DNA of 64,000 nt. Source: Nepenthes gracilis. Its lineage: Eukaryota; Streptophyta; Magnoliopsida; Caryophyllales; Nepenthaceae. The translations under genes were made by a program, and so were the position numbers. Of this stretch, positions 24,951 to 37,270 are shown one piece after another (position 1 is the stretch's first letter; each line of letters begins with the position of its first letter). The notes beneath the pieces are model-generated. The model was not told where the DNA came from. It did not search any database and saw nothing but the letters and a program-made list of their open reading frames with translations. The stretch spans positions 9,675,041 through 9,739,040 of the forward strand of contig BSYO01000038.1 of the NCBI GenBank assembly GCA_033239525.1, written 5' to 3'.

Positions 24951-27330
24951 TATGACTCCAAGAATCTCCTATCTTTAATTTCTTTCCAATGAATTGGAAA
25001 ACAATACTTTCTTTCATATAATGGTTCAAATAAGGTTATGCCAATACTCTTCTGATAACTATTATTATAAACAATTTTGACCAATAATAAGAAATCGTCC
25101 CAATTTCCTTTTATATATAAAACTAAAGCCTACAACATATCCTCTATTATTTAGAACATTTGTTTCAACTTCCCATCTATTTACGGATGATAAACATGCT
25201 AAACATTGAATTGGTATCTAACTTTCCATGCAAACTTTTCTAAATTTAAGAGATATTACATTTTGATCTAACATGATGGAAACTGCTACCTTGTAAAATC
25301 TCACTACATTGTTAATTTACAATTTCATCAAACAATTTCCTAAGAATGTCATTTGAAATGCGATAAAATAGGCTGATTTTGTTAGCCGATCTACGATATC
25401 TGAATGTATCTTAATTCCTCAACATCCTCAGCAATCCCACAATAAAATTCATCATTATCTGTTCCCACTTTCGACCAAGGGTCAGTATAAGTTGCAAAAG
25501 ATCTGATTACTTCTTATATTGGTCCTTCAATTGTTGCCAAATTAAACATCCTCCTATATAGGCCATAAATTTTCTATTCATATTATCACATTAAACGATC
25601 TTTCTCAAATCTTAATACATTTTATTAATTCTTAGATAGACAATACTTCAATCAATGAATTTCCTTTAAGATTTTTTCATTTAATTTTTTAATATTCACT
25701 ACGCATATTTGCCCCCCAAAAACTCAATACTCTGTTAGCTCGTACATTAAAATTCGACCTTGACACCCTATTTAAATCTCTGGCATTGTCTATTAGAAAT
25801 GAATCATCTATTTGAACTCATTTAATTATTTTTGTTTACAACCAAAAGTAAGATAGAATCATTTATGTACCTTAGAATGCCTCTTGATATCATATTCTTT
25901 TATAAAATCAAATATCTCTATTTTTTTTTAATTTTCAAATGAGCTATTAGATATGTCGTTTGATGCCTCATGATATTTGCTACTACATTTGCCTTCTACG
26001 ATTGATAATAGATTTTGTAGTTATAATCCTTCAAAAAAACCATCCACCTCATTTACTTCATGTTCAACTTTTATTTATGAGAATAAATATTTTCAATTTT
26101 TATAATCTAAATATAGAAAAAATCTTTTCCCATAAAGATAGTATATCCAGATTTTTAACACAAATGTTACTGCTGCTAATGTCTTCAATTGTCTTGGTAC
26201 ATATGCAATCACATTTCCACACTACATTAAAATGCAACCCAAATTTGATCTTCAATACAATATAATAAACCACAAATTTTCCATAATATTTCAATATCAT
26301 TAAGATCAAAGCTGTTGTTGGCGGGCCTTTAACTCCTAAAAGTTCATTTCACATTCATCGGTCCAAACGAACTCCATCTATTTTTAAGTCAAACGGGTCA
26401 ACGGCGTGCGATTCTAAAGAAATTTTTGATAAACCTTCAATAATAACTCGCCATTTTACAAAAACTCTAAATTTCTTTCACAGTTGTTGGTCAACTTCAA
26501 TTCGTTACCGTCTTAATTTTCTTAATATCAATCGAAATGTCTTCTTTGAAAATTTTGTGGCCCAAAAATATTACTTCCTTGAGTTGAAATTCACAATTCT
26601 TTAATTTCACATACAACCTCCTTTCTCTTGAAGTATTTGCAAAGCAATCCTCTAGCGCATTTCTTGTTCAACATCGATGTTTGAGTAAATCAAGATAACA
26701 TCAATCAACACAACCACAACTTTGTCGATGTAGAGTTGGAACACCCAATTTATAAAGTCTATAAATATTGTAGGGGTATTAGTTAACCAAAAAGATATGA
26801 ATAAAAACTAATAATTCTCATAACTCATTCAAAAAGTAGTGTTCATTACGTTTTCTTTCTTAATCCTTAATTGATGATAATCTAAACGAATGTTTATCTT
26901 TAAAAATAATTATATCTCTTATAATTGGTCAAATAAATTGTTAATTCTTCACAACAGGTACTTATTTTTTGTGGTTATCTTATTAAGCACGAGATAATCA
27001 ATACAAATATATATAGATCTATACATTTTTTCACAAATAACACCGGTGCATCTCTTGGCGACACACTTTGTCATATAAAGTCTTCTTCTAATAATTCTTA
27101 TAATTACTTCTTCAACTCCATCAACTCTGATGGTATCATTCTATATGGGGCATTAAACATTGACATCGCTCTTGACATTATCTTTATCTCAAATTTAGTA
27201 TCTTGATTCAGAAGCAAACTGAAAAGATCCTTTAAAAAGACATATTCAAAATCACACATGCCGGAACATTATGGTTCTCGGTGGTAGTCACATAAGTTAA
27301 TTGTGTTTGACATCCACTTTTTATCAAATG
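24950..27330 (-). pseudogene. Ty3/gypsy retrotransposon pol remnant (RT, RNase H, integrase pieces)
   Basis: On the minus strand, frameshifted pieces follow the gypsy pol order. Around 26740-26690 the sequence conceptually reads DKVVVVLIDVILIYS-like, corresponding to the RT active-site stretch (VVFIDDILIYS in intact elements), here with the second Asp lost. At 26600-26500 come GNIFGPQNF and KKIKTV-like pieces (LGHVIS...KIEAV). Then come PLTRLT and FVWTDECE (26410-26350), the RT/RNase H junction. About 26050-25980 matches the W-M-x-F-L-K-D-Y...KANVVA block at the end of RNase H. 25000-25700 is compatible with integrase but is not clear. Stops and frameshifts are frequent and no frame exceeds about 100 codons. 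It is inactive. Confidence 0.7.
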
Positions 27331-27604
27331 ACAAGCATGTAAGGTTGAAATTATGTAGGTAGATTACCTTTAAATTATTCCTTAAAAATAGAATAATTTA
27401 CAACCTGAAATAAAAAAAATGCATCCTTTTATTAAAATCATCTATACTAATATAATAACTTACTAACTAATCTATAACTAATCATGCATATCAATAACCA
27501 ATGACAATGGGACCACATGCATGACAATAATACATTGCCGTGAAAATTGTCAATAACCAATAATTTTACTTACTGGGACCATAAACTTCTCACATCCGAA
27601 GCGA
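27330..27604. other. Spacer between gypsy remnant and the inverted repeat
   Basis: AT-rich, no recognised feature. Confidence 0.4.
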
Positions 27605-28964
27605 ACGACAATGGGATCACAATTTCCCCTGAAACAAAACTTACGTGCACAAGTATGGATCCACGAGAAGCAACTGACATAGAAACAACTTTCTTTTATT
27701 CTGCAAACCTTGCGGTCGGTCGAGTCAATAATACCAAAAACTAATGCAGGCCTAACTAGAGGGGCATTTGCTGAACTTAGAAAGCTACGAAAAGGCAAAA
27801 AGAATATCTGTATAGACCAACGAAAATACCTTTCACGCTTGAATCACACAACCGCTGGTACGACACACTAAAACCCACCAGCCATGCTTGAAAGGTAGAA
27901 CCAAGCGTGGACGCTAATTCGTTATGCCTGCAACATAGTGAAAGGACCCCAATAGCTGTGCTTGCTATCCGTAATCCACGTATGAGACGTAGACGATAAC
28001 TATGGCTGACCTATTCCTACAAATGCAAGTTTTTTATATTATTTGAGAAATCCAATTCTTGAGAGCCAAAGAAACTTTTACTATACTAAAATCTACATTC
28101 ACTCAATACTTAGGTGAAATCATCTTTAATTTGGAAACTAGATACTTATTTTAAAGTATATTGGATTCTTCTTGGGTAGTCATCTTGACTGTATTTCCGA
28201 TCCATAACTTAAATTCTATAACTATCGTCGTAAGTATCACACGACATCCATATCATTTTCTATTAGAAAAGAATCATTACCCTAAGAGTACCATTTCTTG
28301 CCTCGGCTTCCTTTGGTAAGTTAATCCTATCTCAACATTTGAAACAAAAGTACTGTGATATGAGTCAAAAGGATAGGTGATTCCTCATCCCTTTTTTAAC
28401 AAGCTATTACTAATTTTATTATTAGAAAGATTTTCCAAAAAATATAACTTGGGTCTCTTCACTCTTGATATTTGTAACGCGCAAGACATTTAAACCGTCT
28501 ATCTAGATTGAGCCCCACCTCAAGCAATTTCAACCGTGGATTTAGATATGCATTATAGGTGTCATATCTCTATGTAGTCTTAAGCCAATTCGGACCTTCC
28601 CAATTGTAATTTGACAAATTTTTAGAAGGTGTATACCCCACAAGGGAGGGCTATAAGTTCTAATTGGTATTGATAGAATTAATTCAAATTTTTATTAATT
28701 TATTAAAATAAAATTAGACATATTTTAACAAAAACTTAATCAAATTAACATCAAAATTTATAAATATAATAAATTATTAGAATTGAATATATTTATATAG
28801 GACTTCAACCAAATTGGACCATCCAAATTAATTAATTAATATTTTATCCCAATTTTATATAAGAATTTTCCAGAAATTTCGACCAATAGATCTTCAAGTT
28901 TCAGTCCATCATTTCGTCGACGGTACGAATGCTGTCAGCTTATCCAGAAAACAGCTGACATGAG

Positions 28965-28966
<2 letters not shown>

Positions 28967-29008
<42 letters not shown>
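28967..29008. repeat. (ATT)n microsatellite, left arm
   Basis: About 14 perfect att units. A matching array lies in the right arm at 43224-43263. Confidence 0.9.
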
Positions 29009-29009
<1 letters not shown>

Positions 29010-30218
29010 TTTGCTAATAAGTTAATATTATAGAATTAGTTTTTCACAACATAGCAAGATTAGTATTAGATTTTCTCATGTGATTTTTATTTCTTAATTT
29101 CTATTAAAAAAACCATTTATTTTAATAAATATATCTGTAATTATCAATTATTTTAATAAATAAAAAAAACCCACAAATAAATATCATTTTCTCATATATA
29201 TATTTTTTGGACTAAATTTTCTCACTAAATCCCAGTAGATATAACATTGAAAATCAAAGTTTTGGGCACACATCAGATTAAACATTGGGAAGACGAAGCC
29301 TCCAAGGGCACATACACACACAGATATGCACACTTATTCAACATAATCACCATATACATTGCTTAAATAGTTGAAAGCAAACATCTACAATAATGCAGCA
29401 GAATTTGATTAATTGCCACACATCTCCCATGGAATTCACACTTTATAAGAGCTTCTGCATGCTGCAAATCAGACAACAGCAGATCAAAGATGAAGTTCAA
29501 CTTGAGCACTTCATATTCTCGCAAGATTTCACATGGAAAAGAAAATATTCCATACTAATGGATTCAGACCCATAACCATGTTCGTAGATCGATCACGTAG
29601 ACACCTGAAAAGTAGTAACCAGCTGCTAGCATCACTGCGCATGGAGGTAAAAAAAAATGGGGTTCAGGTCATTAAAACACTGATATTTTGGAACTTAAAG
29701 AGGGATTTTGAGAAAACTCTGATCCTTACCACAATTGAATCATTGGTAATAGTATCATTATCTAGAGCGGGATTAGCCTGGTGGTAGAAGGCCTGTTCTT
29801 CAAATCCATCTATTTGTAAGCTTTGATTACCGAAGATTGATGCGCCAAGGTACAGTTCTGAATGATTTTCTCTGTCAAAGAGAAAATGGGCATTTGTGAT
29901 GCTATCATGAGCCAGAATTTCTCTGTCACAGAGACTTTTGATGGCTATTTTCTCTTTTGTCCTTTGCCTTGCTCTTGCCCTTGCCTTTGCCCTCATCACT
30001 CTCGCAAGAAGATTAACTCTAACCCTCCCATCCCCCTTTTCTACATTGGCAGATCTTTCCAAAGATTAAGTTCTCTGCTGGTCAGCACTTGCACTGGCAT
30101 TTGTTGTGATGAACGTTTCAAATGGGTAAGTCCAAGGCAAACTTCTAACTATTGGATGAAATCACAATCCCTAATTAGCTAAAGCTTTTGATGTAAGCGA
30201 AAAAAAAGATCGAAGGAA

Positions 30219-30223
30219 AAAAC
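30219..30223 (+). repeat. Target-site duplication AAAAC, left side
   Basis: Identical to 36045-36049 just outside the other LTR. Confidence 0.85.
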
Positions 30224-31144
30224 TGTTAGGATTTTAGGTCACTCATGTGTGGGAAGTGGCCGGAATGGAAGAAAAATCGGAGTGATTTCACTTGACCGAA
30301 ATGGAATAAAGGTCGGAGCGGTTGCACTTGGCAGGAACAGAAGGAAGGTCGGATTGGTTTCACTTGGCCAGAATGGAAGAAAGGTCGGAGTTGTTTCACT
30401 TAACCGGAATAAAAGAAAGGCCGGAGTGGTTTCACCTGAACGGAATAGATGAAAAGCCAGAGTGGTTATACTTGGCCAGAGTAAAAATTTTCAGTGCGAA
30501 TAATCCGAAGTAGATCTTTCAGAGAGCTTTACAAGGCTAGAGAGATGAAAACTTGCCGGAATGATGAAGTCACAATGAATGGCAACTACTGAGGGCCGAG
30601 GATAGCTTATTTAAAATGGCTGACTTGCAAAATCTGCCCAGATAACAGACTTTGTAGACAAGCAATGTGATTTTTTCAGAGTTTGTAGCCATTTTACAGA
30701 GCAGATTATCTACTTCCAGCAGGAAGGCGTCTTGCAGAGTTGGTAATAGGATTTGCTATGTATGCAGCCACCTCGTAGAAGTTGGTGGTCACCCGATGCA
30801 TGTATATATATATATATATATATGTATGCTAAGTGAGAAAATGTGAGAGTGAGAAAGAGAAAAATAGAGAAAAAATAACGAGTCACCATTTTTGCTCTTG
30901 TATTGTGTTCTTGCTATGTTCATGGCTCTCAAAGGGTTTGTGTAGTAAGGATTTTATAACCAAAATTTTTATAATTTGTTTTTGTAGACTAAGTGTCTCG
31001 TAATTTTTTCACTTATTCAAAAGAAAAAATTTTCACGTAAAATTGTATGTTTCAATTCTCTTCTATCTCTTTGTTGTGTGTGTATGTGTCCGTCATCTTT
31101 GTCCTTTCGATTTCACTGATCGATTGGCATTGTTTTTTTTAACA
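30224..31144 (+). repeat. 5' LTR of Copia element 1
   Basis: It begins TGTTAGGATTTTAGG and ends ttttaaca. Its U3 holds six to seven tandem 36-bp units at about 30258-30480 (each like gaccgaaatggaataaagg, then tcggagcggttgcactt). A (TA)n run at 30806-30823 precedes the tgagaaaatgtgagag leader. Confidence 0.9.
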
Positions 31145-31146
31145 AG

Positions 31147-31159
31147 TGGTATCAGAGTG
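31147..31159 (+). other. Primer-binding site of Copia element 1
   Basis: tggtatcagagtg, two bases after the LTR, matches the usual plant Copia site complementary to the 3' end of initiator methionine tRNA except for the last bases. Confidence 0.85.
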
Positions 31160-31194
31160 AGATTATTCATGTCAATGTTAAAATTCGTTGAAAC

Positions 31195-34100
31195 CAATAG
31201 ATGTGGGAAACAAGATGATCTGTTTCAACGGCACAAACTATGGTACTTGAAAAAGTAAGATGGCCGACCTGCTGTTTGTAAAGACAACGCATCTTTCAGT
31301 ATTTGCTACACAAAATCCTGAGGCAAAATCAGAGGAACAGTGGGGTTTTGAGCACAAATAGATATGTGGCTACATTCGACAGTTTGTAGACGATAACGTG
31401 TACAATTATATTCCAAATGAGACGAATGCGAAGACACTATAGGAAAAGCTAGAAACTCTCTATGCCTCTAAATTGGTGCAAGTGAAGTATAAGGAGGGAG
31501 CGTCTATTGCCGACCACCTAAATGAATTTCAAGAGTGCATTAACCGGTTGAACGACATGGGCATCAAATTCGAAGACAAAGTGTTGGGTTTGTATCTCTT
31601 AACAACTCTGTCGGACTCTTGAGAGATGATACAGATCATCATAATCAATACTATTCCAAATGGTGTGTTGACCCTGAAAATAGCAAAAGAAGCTATGATA
31701 AATGAGGAGATGACGTCAGTCGCAGGCCTCTTCTTCCTCTCAGCACTCCAACCTACTGGTCACAGAGTTACGGGGAATAAGCAAAGGGCGTGGCCTAAAG
31801 CCTGGAGAGAACGGCCGCAACAAATCCCGATCGACGTATTAAAACCTCAAGTGTCATTACTGCAGGAAGAAATATCATATCAAGAAATATTGTTACAAGT
31901 AGAAACGTAACAATAATAAAGAAGGCAATGAGAATAAAGCCGTGAAGGGATGAGGTGAGGAGAAGGCCTCGGTCTCAGTCATCATCGGAGGAGATCTCCT
32001 GTTGACTTGTGATATAGATGATGTGGTAAATTTAACCGATCATCATAAGTCTAACTGTATGGTGGATACAGGAGTTTCACTCCACGCCACACTTAGAAGG
32101 GGACTGTTCACATGTTATACTTAGAGATTTTGGAATGATAATGATGAAAAGTAAAGGAACGTCCTAGGTCGTTGGCAGAAGTAACGTATCGCTTGTCACT
32201 AACAATGAGACGAGGCTATTGCTGAAAGACGTCCGACACGTGCCTGATATCCGATTGAATATAATTTCAGCCGGCAGACTAGATGATAAAGGGTATTGTA
32301 ATACCTTCTACGAAATAGTATGGAGATTGACTAGAGGGTTTCTAGTCATTGCTCGTGGAAAAAAGGCCTTCGGCCTATATGTGGTGTAAGCCTCTGCTAT
32401 GACCGGAGAAGTGAATGTTGCGAGCAATGAGGGATCCTCAGATTTGTGACATCATCGGTTGGGCCACATAAGTAAAAAATGCTTGACCAACCTGACCAAG
32501 AAGGACCTCATTCCAAGAGTAAGGGAAATAAGCCTGAGGACTTGTCCTCACTACATGGTGGGGAAGTAATGGTGAGTTTCATTCCGATGAGACTTGTCTA
32601 CCAAGAAGGCCAAGCCGCTTGAACTGGCACATACAGATGTGTGTAGGCCGTTTAAATAAAAGTCATTTGGATGAGCATAATACTTTATCTCGTTCATTGA
32701 CAATTACTTAAGGAGGTTATGGGTTTACCCACTCAAGACCAAGGACCAAGTCCTTAGAGTATTTGAGCATTTACATGCTCTGGTTGAACGGCAAACACGA
32801 AGAAAATTGAAATACATTCAAAGTGATAATGGCGATGAGTATATCGGAGCTTTTGATACCTATTGTCGGTTGCATGGTATTCAGCATCAGAAGAATCTGC
32901 CGAAGATGCCACAGTTGAATTGGGTGGCCAAGTAAATGAATCGTACGCTGATGGAGAGAGTCAGATGTGTACTCTCTAAAGCAACACTCCTCAGAACATT
33001 TTGGGTAGAGGTCTTGAAAACCGCTGCCTACGTCTTCAATAAATATCATCCGGCCCACTAAATGAAGAAATCCCAAAGAAGATGTGGTCTAGGAAAGAAC
33101 CATCCTATCATCATATTTGGGTATTTAGGTGCAAGGCCCTTGTCTAAGTCCCAAATGATGAAAGAACAAAGTTCAAATCAAAAATAATGCAGTGTGTCTT
33201 CCTGGCCTATGGGGAAGACGAGTTAGGATTTAAACTCTACAACCCAACTGAGAAAAAGCTTGTCAAATCAAGGGATATGGTGTTTATTGAGAACGAAACT
33301 ATAGATAATATCAGCAAAGAAAAGAAGGCCGTGTCAGACACCGTTTGGCTGATAAGATGAGTATTAATACTGTTCGATCGGCACCTCTTCGACAGGAGGC
33401 TAACGATGAAGGTGTGGCCGGAGAAGAAAATGAAGAGATACCAACGCCGACTGAAGATGAGGATGGCGAAAACGTTGCAAAGTCGGTCGAGATCATTCAT
33501 GTCAAACGATCTTTAAGAAACCGACGGTCATTTTTTTGCCTATCACCTAATGAGTATATTTTGCTCACTAATGTCGAGGAGCCTAAAAGCTTTGGGGAAT
33601 TATGGGAGGCGAATACAATGCAAAATGGATGGAAGCCGTGTAGGATGAGATGGGTTCGTTGTATGAGAACCATACACTTGAGTTAACTAAATTGCCAAAA
33701 GGGAGAAGAGCCCTGAAGAACAAGTGGGCCTTTCGTTTGAAGATCGATAAGAACACCTCGCAACCGAGGTACAAGGCACGGGTAGTGGTGAAAGGATTTA
33801 ACCAGCGAAGGGACGTCGACTTTGATGAGATATTTGCCCCAATTGTGAAAATATCTTCTATCCGAATAATGCTCGGATTAGCCGCCGTCCTTGACTTAGA
33901 GGTAAAACAGTTGGATTGTAGATAGTTTTTTTCCACGGTGATCTCGAGGAGGAGATTTACATGGAGCAGTCAGAGAGATTTCAAGTTAAGAAGTAGGGAC
34001 ACCTGGTGTGTCGCCTGAAGAAAAGCTTGTATGAGCTAAAACATGCTCTAAGGTAATGGTACAATAAGTTTGAATCTGTTATAGTGGATCAAGACTACCA

Positions 34101-35120
34101 TAAGACTATTTCAGATCACTGTATTTTTATTTAGAGGTTTTTGAAAGATGACATTATTATTCTCCAATTCTATGTGAATGATATGTTGATCGTTGACGAA
34201 TGTCTCTCAGATCACCGAATTGAAGCAACAACTTGAGAAATCTTTTGCCATGAAGGGCTTGGGCTCGATGAAGTAAATTCAGGGTATCAAAATATTTTGC
34301 GACCGTAAGGCAAAAAGATTATGGATGTCCTAAAAAAATTATGTGGAGAAGGTGTTCTAATACTTCAATATGGACAAATCCAAACCAATGAACACTTTGT
34401 TGGCGAGTCATTTCAGTTTAAGCAGTCAGCAGTGTCCAATCTTGGATGTTGAAAAAGACAGCATGAAAAGCGTACCCTACTCATCGACCGCGGGAAGTCT
34501 AATGTACGCTATGATCTTTACCAGGCCGGACATCGCACATGCTGTTGGCACAATTAGTCAATTTCTATCAAATCCTAGCAAGTAACATTGGTTAGCAGTG
34601 AAGTGGATACTAAGATATCTCCGGAGGACTTTCAAGATGTGTCTGTGTTTTGAAAGTGATAAGTCTCTGTTGGTAGGATATACTGATACAGATACAGATA
34701 TTGTCGGTGATGTTGACTCCCAAAAGTCTACTTCGGGATACTTGGTCAAGTTCACCAGAGTGGCTATTTCTTGGCAGTTGAAGCTGCAGAAATGTGTTAC
34801 TCTTTCAACCACAGAGGTAGAATTTATTACTGTAACTAAGGCCAGTAAGAAAATATTGCGGATGAAGAAGTTTTTCTGGGAACTTGGTTTTAAGTAGGAG
34901 AAATACATGGTACTTTGTGATAGTCAAAGCGCTATACACCACTGTAGGAACTTTTCATTCCACTGGAGATCGAAACATATTAATGTATGATATCATTTGA
35001 TGAGAGATGTTATTGACATGAAACTATTATCACTAGAAAAAGTCTAAACCGAGGAGAATGGGTCAGAATTGATGATCAAGGTACTGTCAAAAGGGAGTCT
35101 TGAAGCTTGTTGCAGTATGG
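31195..35120 (+). pseudogene. Copia element 1 gag-pol polyprotein, disrupted
   Basis: Polyprotein of the retrotransposon in the Copia order, with stops and frameshifts. Gag opens KMICFNGTNYGT (31212), continues YIRQFVDDNVYNYIPNE (31375), and has a CCHC knuckle CHYC-x4-H-x4-C (about 31854-31900). Protease keeps a VDTG motif (32062). Integrase shows an H-x-x-x-H pair (32455-32470), then CxxC, and SDNGDEY (32820). RT shows KARVVVKGFNQR (33775), HGDLEEEIYMEQ (33937) and FYVNDMLI (34170), where the catalytic YVDD is YVND. RNase H has YTDTDTDIVGDVDSQKSTSGY (34680-34730 region, split by indels in places) and CDSQSAI (34917). Intact stretches reach only about 100 codons, so it cannot encode a functional polyprotein. 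Confidence 0.85.
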
Positions 35121-35151
35121 CTGGATTGACGGATTTAGGTCCCCCATGTCG

Positions 35152-35161
35152 TGAGGAAAAG
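35152..35161 (+). other. Polypurine tract of Copia element 1
   Basis: gaggaaaag immediately precedes the 3' LTR, where plus-strand DNA priming is expected. Confidence 0.7.
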
Positions 35162-35163
35162 TT

Positions 35164-36044
35164 TGTTGGGACTTTAAGTCACTCCTATGTGAGAAGTGGC
35201 AGGAATGAAAAAAAAGTCGGAGTGGTTTCACTTGACCGAAATGAAAGAAATATCGGAGTGGTTGTACTTAATCGGAATGGAAGAAAGGTCGAAGTAATTT
35301 CACTTAGCTGGAATGAAAGAAAAGCCGGAGTGATTTCATCTGGTTAGAGTGGATGAAATATCGGAGTGGTTACACTTGGTCGGAATAAAAATTTTTTGTG
35401 CGAAAAATTCGAAGTGGAACATTCGGAGAGCTTTACAAGGTCGGAGAAATGAAAATTTACCGGAATGATGAAGTCAAAACGAATGGCAACTACAGACGGT
35501 TGAAGATAGCCTGTCTAAAAAAGCTGACTTGTAAAGTCTGTGCAGATAGCAAACTTTATAGAAAATAAATGTGATTTTTTCAGAGTTAGTAGCTATTTTA
35601 TAGAGCAGGTTATTTGCTCCCAATAGGAAGGCGTCTCCTAGAGTTGGTGGCAGGATTTACTGTGCATGCAGCCACCTCACAAAAGTTAGTGGTTGCCCGA
35701 TGCATGTATATATATGTGTATATATATGTATATGATGAGTGAAAAAATGCGAGACTGCTAAAGAGAAAAATAGGGAGAAAATAATGAGTCGTCATTTTTG
35801 CTCTTATATTCTATTCTTGCTATGTTCTCAGCTCACCAATGGTTTGTATAATTAGGGTTTTGTAACTAAAATTTTTATATTGTGTTTTTCTATGTTAAAT
35901 GTTCCGTGATTTTTTTTTTTATTTATAATGAAATTTTTATGTAAAATTATGTATTCCAATTCTCTCCTATCTCTTTATTGTGTACATGCGTGTCAGTTAT
36001 CTTTGTCCTTTCTATTTCACTAACAGGCATTTCTTCCCCCAACA
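35164..36044 (+). repeat. 3' LTR of Copia element 1
   Basis: It begins TGTTGGGACTTTAAG and ends cccccaaca. It shares the 36-bp repeats (about 35197-35390), with fewer and more diverged units than the 5' LTR. Confidence 0.9.
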
Positions 36045-36049
36045 AAAAC
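36045..36049 (+). repeat. Target-site duplication AAAAC, right side
   Basis: Identical to 30219-30223. Confidence 0.85.
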
Positions 36050-37270
36050 TATTGCTGATTTTCCTCAAACTTTATCAATGCCTTTTTGGCTTTTTTTAAA
36101 TAAAAATAAAAATAAATAAAACTTACCCAACTCTTGAATCTTAAACTTTATCAACAATGAAGGAAAGAAGAAAACGATAATGCATATAAACTGAAATCAA
36201 GTTTACCTCCGCCATTGTCTTCTCGGCTTCCCATACGCTTCCCGGCCAGTTCTTCAATGTCGGTTTTAGACCTTGAAAGATGCCATTCGAGGGTTTTGCT
36301 TGCTTTGCTGAATATTAACATGTCTTGGAGATTGAAGAACTTGCGTGCAACGGTCATCGATAACCTCACTCTCATGAGCTATGTAAATCATTGTGTGCCG
36401 ATTTTTGTTCAGAGACCCATTTGCTTTACTTTTCCTTTGAGTAGTACCATCTTCATCAACTGAAGCTGCCATTTTTGGGAGAATTTCAGGATTATTTTCT
36501 GGTGGGAAGTCACCCAGAAGCAGATTTTGATGGTGGTGGAGATAGAAAGCTTCATTGTTGGTATCATCAACCAATGGAGACAGATGATAAGGTGAGATGG
36601 GTTGCGGTATGGAACGTGGAGCATTTTCATTGGAAAAGAACAGTTTGTTTTCCCTTTTTCTTTATTTTTTTTGTGATTTTTTTACCAAAAATTTTGAAAC
36701 CAGTAACCCTAAAGACGCCAGATGTTTCCAATTACTTTTGTACGAAGACTACTTGCTGATGTGAACTTTTTCTTCAGGTAATTGATCTATTAAAAGTGAG
36801 AAAAATAGACAGAAAAAAAAAAAAAAAAGGAAGGAGGTGTACAGACTGATGAACTGGTCGAATTAGAACAAACAGGCTTCTTCTCAAGAAATTCACCCTC
36901 TTCCAGCTTCTAGATAGAGAAGGGGAGAGACAGAGGAAAATCGAGAGAGAGCGAGAGATTCAAGGTGAAAATATGTACTTAATGAAGAAAGGTGGTTTGT
37001 AGAAGTGCAACGCTGTTCTTAAATTACTGGTTGAAAAAAGGAGAGAGAAGCACCATAGCAAAATAGGGAAAAGAATGATTGAGTGCAGACAGAGATTGAC
37101 AACAGACACAAATGTTAATAGTAAAATGTTTTCAGTCCTAGTACGATTGGTTCATATTTATCCAAGGATGTACGTCAAATTTTTAAATTGAAATAATGTA
37201 ATAGTAATCATGTTAAGATCAAATTTTCAATGCTCAATCAATCATATTACAAATGTTTTATATTAATATA

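Larger units (their letters stand above)
30224..36044 (+). mobile_element. Copia LTR retrotransposon (element 1), complete but inactive
   Basis: Both LTRs (30224-31144 and 35164-36044) start TGTT and end CA. The element is flanked by the 5-bp duplication AAAAC, has a primer-binding site after the 5' LTR, a purine tract before the 3' LTR, and gag-protease-integrase-RT-RNase H in the Copia order. It lies in intron 1 of the left TCP copy, in opposite orientation to that gene. The LTRs differ by roughly 15 percent over their first 100 bases and by length (921 versus 881 bp), so the insertion is old. The reading frame has many stops. Confidence 0.92.
29375..36643 (-). pseudogene. CYCLOIDEA/TB1-like TCP gene, broken left copy
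   Basis: This is a copy of a class II TCP transcription factor gene (TCP DNA-binding domain plus Arg-rich R domain), on the minus strand. Exon 1 runs 36643-36207, intron 1 carries the Copia element, exon 2 is 30148-29730 and exon 3 starts at 29461; splice signals match the right copy. Lesions: the start ATG is CTG at 36643-36641; 14 bp are missing at 36373/36372, removing the GLRDR part of the basic region and shifting the frame; GAA is TAA at 30068-30066, just before the R domain; one A is missing in exon 3, destroying the IPWEMCGD ending. The R-domain frame itself (REILAHDSITNAHF...) remains open. Exon 1 is closest to right-copy exon 1a and exon 2 to right-copy exon 2b, so the left copy reflects the state before the tandem duplication of the right copy. 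Confidence 0.9.
27605..37270. repeat. Left arm of a large imperfect inverted repeat
   Basis: The reverse complement of this arm aligns along its length with 39750-44770. Paired landmarks: tgatcccatt at 44758 with its complement near 27615; the ggataagctgacagcattcg word at 43381 with its complement near 28930; (ATT)n at 28967 with (AAT)n at 43224; gaggcttcgtcttccc at 42880 with its complement near 29293; the TCP gene bodies; tttcttgggaagaagt at 40098 with its diverged complement near 36880; and the aattttcaatgct phrases near 37220 and 39810. Removing the 5826-bp Copia insertion with one target duplication leaves about 3.8 kb. Confidence 0.85.

Noticed and set aside
29755..29815. A tRNA-like string (gcgggattagcctggtggtagaa)
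   Set aside because: It resembles the D-arm start of a tRNA but lies in the R-domain exon of the TCP pseudogene, with no acceptor stem or T-arm.
30249..30513. Frames encoding a 12-residue repeat protein (NRKVGVVSL-like units)
   Set aside because: They arise from the 36-bp tandem repeats of the Copia LTR. Two frames are open equally and there is no gene context.
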